Source: an uncultured Clostridia bacterium
Lineage (GTDB): Bacteria; Bacillota; Clostridia; Oscillospirales; Acutalibacteraceae
Direction: 5' to 3'
DNA: 10,647 nucleotides
Assembly: GCA_937875885.1 (NCBI GenBank)
Contig: CALEIO010000211.1
Coordinates: 1 to 10,647 of the forward strand
A program made the translations under genes and the position numbers. Shown piece by piece: positions 6,195 to 10,647 of this stretch. The notes under the pieces are model-generated. The model was not told where the DNA came from. It searched no databases and saw only the letters and a list, made by a program, of their open reading frames with translations. The stretch's first letter is position 1. Every line of letters starts with the position of its first letter.

Positions 6195-6368
6195 AAGTTA
6201 ATTGATGGCGGCCTTGAAGAACTACAAAAAGACAATGAATATAGAAAAAATGCAATGTTTGCGGTCATGTTTTCTGCTATAGCGACAGCGATGTTCGTAG
6301 AAATATGCAACTTGCAAAACAAGCAAAAAACAGCGCTAACTTTTCTTGACGTGACTTTTTGCCGATGA
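6195..6368 (+). pseudogene. Possible decayed membrane-protein fragment
   Basis: Between the tRNA terminator and the glycosyltransferase promoter one frame stays open for 58 codons but has no start codon or ribosome site at its beginning; it follows a stop at 6192-6194. The translation includes GLEELQKDNEYRKNAMFAV and MFSAIATAMFVEICNL, which look like real protein: a charged helix running into one hydrophobic span. The frame ends inside the next gene's promoter. It may be the C-terminal relic of a lost gene, or chance. I do not recognise a parent family. The rest of 6096-6397 shows only a weak inverted repeat (TATCCC/GGGATA at about 6139-6169). Confidence 0.3.
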
Positions 6369-6374
6369 TATAAT
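6346..6374 (+). promoter_or_regulatory. Glycosyltransferase promoter
   Basis: TTGACG (6346-6351), a 17-base spacer ending in TGA, and a perfect TATAAT (6369-6374) form one of the best promoters in the window. The start point would be near 6381, which leaves an ATG at 6398 with almost no leader and no ribosome site and supports the start at 6416. Confidence 0.75.
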
Positions 6375-6415
6375 ACAGTCACAAAACACATCTCCCTATG
6401 CAAAGGATTGTTTTT

Positions 6416-7300
6416 ATGAACGACAAAATAAAAAACATAGCAAAGAAAATTGTGCACAGTCCCATTGAGCCTGTTTTCTTTTTTCTTCACAGTGTCAAAA
6501 ACAACATTCAACATTTCTTTTTCAGCACAAAATGGAAACTCACAAAACCTTACAACCCAACAAAAGAAGAGCTTGAACAAGTACGCAAAAACGTAACCTT
6601 TATCTATAAATCTTTTGAGCGGCAAAAACTTGCAAAAAAGCTCTACCGCAGCATTCAGCAGTACTATCCCGGAACCCGTGTGATAATTGCCGATGACAGC
6701 AAAAAGCCCCTGTGCATAAAAGATGAGTTTGCAACGGTTATAAATCTACCTTTTAACAGTGGCCTGAGCAAAGGTCTGAACGAAGCTCTGAAACTGGCGG
6801 ACACACCCTTTACCGTAAGACTTGATGACGACCATCGGATTTCACCCTATACCAACATTTACAATCACATCTGCTTTCTTGCAGACAATTCAAACGTAGA
6901 CCTTGTTAGCTTTCCTGCCTACAATGCAACTGCACCCATATCTCCGCAGAAACTGAACAGCTCTTATTTTTCAAAAGATATGTCAAAGGCTCCCAAGCCA
7001 CTGATAATTCCCCACGGAACATTTCTGGACAAAAATCACGTTGTGCTCGGAAAAACTCCCAACGCCTTTGTTGCCCGCACAGATAAACTCCGTATGATAG
7101 GATACGATGACAACATCAGAATGATAGATCACAACGAGTTTTTCTTCCGTGCCGCAGGCAACATCGTTTCTGCAATGTCCCTTAACTCCTACGTCCTGCA
7201 CTACAATAACCCTTTCAGCAAAAACTACCGCAAATACAGAAACGATTACCAGGCCGACCTGGCATACATCAAAAAAAAGCACGCCATAAAAAACAAATGA
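6416..7300 (+). CDS. GT-A fold glycosyltransferase (GT2/GT12-like)
   Basis: The 294-residue product should transfer a sugar from a nucleotide sugar to a glycan or surface acceptor. I start at the ATG at 6416 because AAAGGA lies 9 bases upstream; the in-frame ATG at 6398 has no ribosome site. After a basic N-terminal segment, residues about 58-142 form the nucleotide-binding half: NVTFIYKSFERQ (59-70), SIQQYYPGTRVIIADDS (79-95) and the metal-binding Asp run in VRLDDDHRI (134-142). The acceptor half contains NAFVARTDKLRMIGYDD (216-232) and DHNEFFFR (238-245). This pattern recalls beta-1,4-GalNAc-transferase-like GT12 enzymes as well as general GT2 enzymes; the donor and acceptor are unknown. 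No true signal peptide is visible; FFFLH near residues 21-25 is too short for a span. The gene is A-rich, with frequent ATA isoleucine and AAA lysine codons unlike asnB, and sits just after a tRNA, which hints at acquisition. Confidence 0.75.
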   Translation: MNDKIKNIAKKIVHSPIEPVFFFLHSVKNNIQHFFFSTKWKLTKPYNPTKEELEQVRKNVTFIYKSFERQKLAKKLYRSIQQYYPGTRVIIADDSKKPLCIKDEFATVINLPFNSGLSKGLNEALKLADTPFTVRLDDDHRISPYTNIYNHICFLADNSNVDLVSFPAYNATAPISPQKLNSSYFSKDMSKAPKPLIIPHGTFLDKNHVVLGKTPNAFVARTDKLRMIGYDDNIRMIDHNEFFFRAAGNIVSAMSLNSYVLHYNNPFSKNYRKYRNDYQADLAYIKKKHAIKNK

Positions 7301-7315
7301 GCCTAACATCAACCC

Positions 7316-7347
7316 GTCCGAAGGCATCCGTTCTTCGGACACTTTTT
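7316..7347 (+). terminator. Glycosyltransferase terminator
   Basis: GTCCGAAG (7316-7323) pairs perfectly with CTTCGGAC (7333-7340) around a 9-base loop, followed by ACTTTTT. It lies 15 bases after the stop codon. Confidence 0.85.
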
Positions 7348-7446
7348 CTGCAAAAACCAAATGTTCAAGGCTTTTGTACACACATTTTGCTCTGATAAAA
7401 ACCAAAAGGATGTTTTGAGATTTTTTCAGAAAACTGTCCCATTATG

Positions 7447-7475
7447 TTGATTTTCTCATCTGTTAGTGCTACTAT
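7447..7475 (+). promoter_or_regulatory. Promoter of the lipoprotein-dockerin operon
   Basis: TTGATT (7447-7452) and TACTAT (7470-7475) are 17 bases apart, with TGC before the -10 (extended -10). This gives a leader of roughly 70 bases and argues against upstream in-frame ATGs at 7444 as the start of the lipoprotein. Confidence 0.6.
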
Positions 7476-7554
7476 TAAATTGGTGTTTTACTTATACATA
7501 AAACGCTTTCTACCATATGACAAAAGCCTATTAATCAGTAAAGGAAAAAAACTT

Positions 7555-7857
7555 ATGAAACATAAAAATTTATTGATTCTTATCTGTGCAGCACTTCTGC
7601 TTGTCTGCTCTGCTTACGGATGCTCAACCACCCCTGCAGACACCGAAAACACAACAACTGCTGCACAAAACACCGAAGCAGCTTCGGACATCCCCACAGA
7701 AACCACAGCGACACAAACTCCGGCTGCAACAGAAGCACAAAACACAGAGCCCGTAACAACAGCTGCTACAGCTAACAGCGAATCATCTTCCGAATCTGAA
7801 GATGAAACACAGCCTGTTTATACCGAGGCACAACTGGATTTCTCCGAATTGGAGTAA
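7555..7857 (+). CDS. Small Thr/Glu/Ala-rich lipoprotein
   Basis: The 100-residue product starts at the ATG at 7555, with AAAGGA 9 bases upstream. Residues 1-22 are a lipoprotein signal peptide: Lys2/Lys4, a hydrophobic core (LLILICAALLLVC), and the lipobox AYGC with Cys23 as the acylated residue. After processing, almost the whole chain (24-85) is Thr, Glu, Ala, Ser and Gln in low-complexity order (TTPADTENTTTAAQ and similar), followed by an acidic end, EAQLDFSELE. No folded domain is evident, so a flexible, possibly O-glycosylated surface stalk or spacer is likely. The stop is only 9 bases before the dockerin gene, so the two are cotranscribed. I do not recognise a family beyond lipoprotein. 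Confidence 0.75.
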   Translation: MKHKNLLILICAALLLVCSAYGCSTTPADTENTTTAAQNTEAASDIPTETTATQTPAATEAQNTEPVTTAATANSESSSESEDETQPVYTEAQLDFSELE

Positions 7858-7866
7858 GGTGATACA

Positions 7867-8394
7867 ATGAAAAAAATATTGATTGCAATTTCACTAACTT
7901 TGTTTCTCATCATTGGTATAGTTTCTGCTTTTGCGGCAGATGCCAACGAATACAAAACAGGCGATGCTGACCTTAACGGTGTGGTAAACATCAAGGATGC
8001 AACGCTGATTCAGAAGCACATAGCATCCATTCAGAACATAAGCGACGAGGGCTTGCCCCTGGCTGATACAGATGCCAACGGCGTGGTAAACATCAAAGAT
8101 GCAACACTTGTTCAGAAATTTATAGCAGGTCTTGTGGGTGCATTCCCCACTCCCTCACAGCAGCCCACAGAAGCTCCGGAGCTGCCCATTCAGACCATCC
8201 CCACCACCCCTGACACAGAAGAGCCTACTGACCCCACAACAGAACCTACTGATCCCACAACAGAACCCACCGCTCCCACCACAGAGCCTACAACTTCTGC
8301 AACAGAGCCCACAACTTCTGCAACAGAGCCCACAACCCCCACAAAACCATCTGTGGATTCTGACGGCTATTATGACGTTATTATTAAACCCTAA
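7867..8394 (+). CDS. Secreted dockerin-domain protein with PTTE repeat linker
   Basis: The 175-residue product has a Sec signal peptide (about 1-24, MKKIL, hydrophobic core, SAFAA). A type I dockerin-like module follows immediately (about 31-90), with two Ca-binding loops: D33-A-D35-L-N37-G...D44 in GDADLNGVVNIKD, and D67-T-D69-A-N71-G...D78 in ADTDANGVVNIKD, each followed by a helix (ATLIQKHIA, ATLVQKFIAG). Dockerins bind cohesins of scaffoldin or cell-surface proteins. No catalytic domain is attached: the rest is a Pro/Thr/Glu linker (about 95-161) made from a 21-bp repeat, ending in the short tail DSDGYYDVIIKP. An N-terminal dockerin without an enzyme is unusual; the protein may act as an adaptor or as a spacer partner of the lipoprotein. 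AAGGTG lies just upstream, and a terminator follows about 75 bases after the stop. Confidence 0.85.
   Translation: MKKILIAISLTLFLIIGIVSAFAADANEYKTGDADLNGVVNIKDATLIQKHIASIQNISDEGLPLADTDANGVVNIKDATLVQKFIAGLVGAFPTPSQQPTEAPELPIQTIPTTPDTEEPTDPTTEPTDPTTEPTAPTTEPTTSATEPTTSATEPTTPTKPSVDSDGYYDVIIKP
8224..8328 (+). repeat. 21-bp tandem repeat, five units, in the dockerin linker
   Basis: Five consecutive 21-base units start at 8224, 8245, 8266, 8287 and 8308. They encode PTDPTTE twice, PTAPTTE once and PTTSATE twice. Units 1 and 2 differ at one base, and units 4 and 5 also differ at one base, which points to recent unit duplication. Whole-codon periodicity keeps the frame, so copy number can vary without disrupting the protein. 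Confidence 0.9.
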
Positions 8395-8470
8395 AAACAG
8401 AGAAAAAACATTAACAAGACATATATACACGTGGCAGATTTTCTCTGACCTAACATCCGAACAAAACAAG

Positions 8471-8499
8471 AAGGCTTCCGATCTCTCGGAAGCCTTTTT
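8471..8499. terminator. Terminator shared by the dockerin operon and radical SAM gene (copy A)
   Basis: AAGGCTTCCGA (8471-8481) pairs perfectly with TCGGAAGCCTT (8486-8496) around a 4-base loop, with TTTTT on the plus strand and a weaker T-rich run (CTTGTTTTG) on the minus strand. It lies between convergent genes. It is closely similar to the hairpin at 10417-10446. Confidence 0.85.
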
Positions 8500-8564
8500 A
8501 TGCCTTGCGACCAACTTTTCACTTGTTCAGGGTATTTTTCACGCCTGTATCTCTGGGCTTTCTT

Positions 8565-10292
8565 TTACAGGAACCGGGGTTTGTATGTAACTTGTCCGTT
8601 GTCGCATTTTATGTAAAGCACAACAGGTCTGACTGCTATTTCGTCCAAAGATTTTTTCTCCATAACAGCATTGACGTCTATGTTGTAAACCTTAATCTCC
8701 TCACAGGCATCGCCTTTGTGTTTAGCGGAAATCAGATCTCCGTTCAGTCTGAGAATCTCTTTGAACTTTTCTGCTGTTTCGGCAGGATAAACGCTTGATA
8801 AATAATTATTGATCAAAGCAATCTTGTCCGGATTTTCACCCATTTCGCCCAGCAAACTGTCATTGATCTTAACAAAATCCAGGTACAGATCCACCAATCT
8901 GGTTTCTGCAAATTTTTGGGGATCATAGATGTTAAGGTTTCTGTAAATCTCCAGCACAAATAATATATATCGGGACAAGTTGACAAATTTGTCACGGAGC
9001 TCACTGCGATACTCATAATAGAACGGAAAAAGTTCGTTGTGCTCTTTAATAAACTCTTCGTTTTCTTTTAAGCCGAAATCGCCTACCTGGTCAGAAGAAT
9101 TTTCTGTAAAATGCAGCTGCTCTTTATAAGTATCATAATATTCCGTACCGGGGAAAATAGCGCACAAATGCAACTGAACACTGAGAATATTCTTTTTGTA
9201 CAAGCTATAGATAAACTGCAGGGTCTGCTCCACATCTTCCTCTGTTTCTTCAGGGAATCCGTAGATAAAGGACGCTGTGGTTTTTACGTCTTTTTTCAGA
9301 AGATATTCTATTATTTCACTTGCTTTGTCAAGATTCAGATTCTTGTGTGTAAGCTTCTGCATTCTTTCAGAGCCTGTTTCAATGCCAAGGTACATAGATC
9401 TTAATCCTGCATCCACCATAGCGTCTATCAGGTCTTTATCAATGGTATCTGCTCGTGATGAACAACCCCATCTTACATTCACAGAGTTTTCTTTGATAAG
9501 TCTGCAAAATTCATAAACCTTGGATTTATCAACGGTAAAAAGATCGTGGTCAAAAACACACTTGTTAATCCCGAAATTCTTCTCTATCCACAACACGTCT
9601 TTCATAATACGCTCGGGACTTTTGATTCTGAACTTTCTCTGCCAGAACTTACTTGTGGAACAATATGCGCATTTATAGGGGCAACCTCTACCGACATCAA
9701 TGTTAACAGGTTTCTTTGCCTCTTTTGCCTGATGCTTTATTTTTTCGGGGAGCAGAGTATAATCGATAAAAGGCAGTTCGTCCAGATTCTGCAGAAGCTC
9801 GGGGCGAGGATTGGACACAACCTCACCATCAGCATTTCTGTAGGTAAGACCACTGACAGAGGAAACATCCTCTCCCTTCAGAATACCACTGAACAGCGGA
9901 TATATTGTTTTTTCGCCCTCACCGCTGCAGCAATAATCAACCCAAGGAATATTCTTGATAGTTTCACTTGCAGAAAGGTCAGCCTGGGGACCTCCGAACA
10001 CTATTGTTGTATTGGGGCTGGTGTTTTTTATTTTCTCTGCAACTCTGATGTTTGAAATATAGCAGTCACCTCTGCAATAAAAAGACACGATAGAGGGGTT
10101 TCTTGCAAGGATATTTCGTGCAGAGTTTTCTACAAAAGCCTCAAATCCCTCTTCGGGATTCGACTCATAATATCTGTATATTTCTACATCTATACCTTTT
10201 TCTTTCAGTATGGTTGCCAGAATAAGCGTACCATTGCACTCCTGTGCAATATCCTCCTGAAAAACAGGTACGACAAACAAAACATCTCTCAT
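8565..10292 (-). CDS. Radical SAM protein with N-terminal cobalamin-binding-like region
   Basis: The 575-residue product starts at the ATG at 10290-10292, with GGAG 8 bases upstream. Residues 1-135 resemble the Rossmann-type cobalamin-binding region of this superfamily (MRDVLFVVPV, NGTLILATILKEKG, TIVFGGPQADL, CCSGEGEKTI), but the classical DxHxxG cobalamin His motif is not visible, so B12 binding is uncertain. The radical SAM core (about 195-400) has GRGCPYKCAYCS with Cys204, Cys208 and Cys211 as the CX3CX2C ligands of the [4Fe-4S] cluster, plus LGIETGSERM and ASFIYGFPEET. About 175 further residues (400-575) form a C-terminal region, ending RPVVLYIKCDNGQ and YKPRFL, that I do not recognise. 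The family includes methylases, cyclases and peptide-modifying enzymes, so the substrate cannot be told. No small precursor peptide or partner gene is adjacent; it is a single-gene unit with promoter and terminator. Confidence 0.88.
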   Translation of the reverse strand: MRDVLFVVPVFQEDIAQECNGTLILATILKEKGIDVEIYRYYESNPEEGFEAFVENSARNILARNPSIVSFYCRGDCYISNIRVAEKIKNTSPNTTIVFGGPQADLSASETIKNIPWVDYCCSGEGEKTIYPLFSGILKGEDVSSVSGLTYRNADGEVVSNPRPELLQNLDELPFIDYTLLPEKIKHQAKEAKKPVNIDVGRGCPYKCAYCSTSKFWQRKFRIKSPERIMKDVLWIEKNFGINKCVFDHDLFTVDKSKVYEFCRLIKENSVNVRWGCSSRADTIDKDLIDAMVDAGLRSMYLGIETGSERMQKLTHKNLNLDKASEIIEYLLKKDVKTTASFIYGFPEETEEDVEQTLQFIYSLYKKNILSVQLHLCAIFPGTEYYDTYKEQLHFTENSSDQVGDFGLKENEEFIKEHNELFPFYYEYRSELRDKFVNLSRYILFVLEIYRNLNIYDPQKFAETRLVDLYLDFVKINDSLLGEMGENPDKIALINNYLSSVYPAETAEKFKEILRLNGDLISAKHKGDACEEIKVYNIDVNAVMEKKSLDEIAVRPVVLYIKCDNGQVTYKPRFL

Positions 10293-10337
10293 AACTGCAG
10301 CTCCAATAATAAATCATTTTAGTCGTTACACAAAGTA

Positions 10338-10366
10338 ATTATATCATTTGCAGCGCAACATTTCAA
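10338..10366 (-). promoter_or_regulatory. Radical SAM gene promoter
   Basis: On the minus strand TTGAAA (10361-10366), exactly 17 bases, and a perfect TATAAT (10338-10343) preceded by TGA give a near-ideal extended -10 promoter. The transcript starts about 40 bases before the ATG. Confidence 0.75.
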
Positions 10367-10416
10367 GCGAGATTTATTTAACCGCAACCGCTGCAATCCC
10401 CTTGTGAAAAACAACA

Positions 10417-10446
10417 AAAAGGCTCCCGATTTCTCGGAAGCCTTTT
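10417..10446 (-). terminator. Terminator of the GGGtGRT gene (copy B)
   Basis: AAGGCTCCCGA (10419-10429) pairs with TCGGAAGCCTT (10434-10444) apart from one C/A mismatch at 10425, extended by flanking A/T pairs. On the minus strand it is followed by TTTTTGTTGTTTTTC, so it ends the minus-strand gene. It is nearly the same sequence as the hairpin at 8471-8499. Confidence 0.85.
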
Positions 10447-10479
10447 ATTATACCTTGCGGTAAATATTTTTAATTCAAA

Positions 10480-10647
10480 TTACTTGTTAGCTGCCTCGTA
10501 AACTGCAACTGCGCAAGCAACTGTAGCACCAACCATGGGGTTGTTACCCATACCGATAAGGCCCATCATCTCAACGTGAGCAGGAACGGAAGAAGAACCT
10601 GCAAACTGAGCGTCGCCGTGCATTCTGCCCATTGTGTCTGTAAGACC
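10480..10647 (-). CDS. GGGtGRT-family protein, C-terminal 55 residues
   Basis: The gene enters from the right edge and stops at 10480-10482. The visible 55 residues include GLTDTMGRMHGDAQFAG, SSSVPAHVEMMGLIGMG and NNPMVGATVACAVAV. I recognise these as the conserved C-terminus of GGGtGRT proteins (about 330 residues, mainly Clostridia), whose biochemical function is not established to my knowledge. The name-giving glycine-rich motif would be just upstream, outside the window. Codon use is strongly biased, as in asnB, suggesting high expression. Recognition is from memory of the family, not from a search. Confidence 0.75.
   Translation of the reverse strand, partial: GLTDTMGRMHGDAQFAGSSSVPAHVEMMGLIGMGNNPMVGATVACAVAVYEAANK

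Noticed and set aside
6398..6415. ATG at 6398 as the glycosyltransferase start.
   Set aside because: It has no ribosome site and is very close to the predicted transcript start; AAAGGA is positioned for the ATG at 6416.
8224..8328. CRISPR-like or satellite array.
   Set aside because: The 21-base units are contiguous, without spacers, and in frame within the dockerin linker.
8132..8590. Overlapping plus-strand frame across the dockerin linker, and its minus-strand counterpart.
   Set aside because: Both are by-products of the low-complexity repeat in other frames and have no ribosome sites.
10293..10479. A small RiPP precursor peptide upstream of the radical SAM gene.
   Set aside because: The space is filled by the promoter and terminator; no short frame with a ribosome site was found.

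Overview
This window looks like a chromosomal segment of a low-to-moderate GC Gram-positive anaerobe, most likely a Clostridia member near Ruminococcaceae/Oscillospirales. The reasons are strong AGGAGG-type ribosome binding sites, TGn-TATAAT promoters, a Gram-positive LexA with a Gram-positive-style SOS box, a dockerin protein with Thr/Pro/Glu linkers as in Ruminococcus, and the tail of a GGGtGRT-family protein known from Clostridia. The assignment is inference from gene content, not from a marker phylogeny.

Layout, left to right. Bases 1-~200 (+) encode an RNase J fragment that runs head-on into a minus-strand lexA (112-657). Both genes lose their C-terminal coding at the same spot (about 190-215), so this is either a real rearrangement or a chimeric assembly join. 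lexA has a clear promoter overlapped by an SOS-like box. The next ~530 bases carry no protein gene but hold an apparent stand-alone structured RNA (about 850-1038) with its own extended -10 promoter, a long hairpin stack and a strong terminator, then the asnB promoter. asnB (1190-3250) encodes glutamine-dependent asparagine synthetase with an unusual acidic C-terminal tail. It is followed by ribF (3315-4193; FAD/FMN synthesis). A shared terminator separates ribF from a convergent CpXC zinc-ribbon protein gene (4246-4938, minus).

A divergent promoter region with two palindromes leads to a coiled-coil/LEA-like protein of unknown function (5117-5827). Then comes tRNA-Thr(GGT) (5988-6063) with its own promoter and terminator, a decayed reading-frame remnant (6195-6368), and an A-rich glycosyltransferase gene (6416-7300) that may have been acquired. 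A two-gene operon encodes a small Thr-rich lipoprotein (7555-7857) and a secreted dockerin protein with a 21-bp tandem repeat in its linker (7867-8394). On the minus strand lies a 575-residue radical SAM protein with an N-terminal cobalamin-binding-like region (8565-10292), bracketed by two near-identical hairpin terminators. The window ends in the 3' end of a GGGtGRT protein gene (10480-10647, minus).

Most units are monocistronic, with a promoter and hairpin terminator visible for nearly every one. Housekeeping functions (SOS control, asparagine, flavin cofactors, tRNA) lie in the left and middle parts. Accessory cell-surface and radical-SAM functions lie to the right of the tRNA. No CRISPR array, insertion sequence or phage module was seen. 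The strongest candidates for something undescribed are the structured RNA upstream of asnB and the lipoprotein-dockerin pair.
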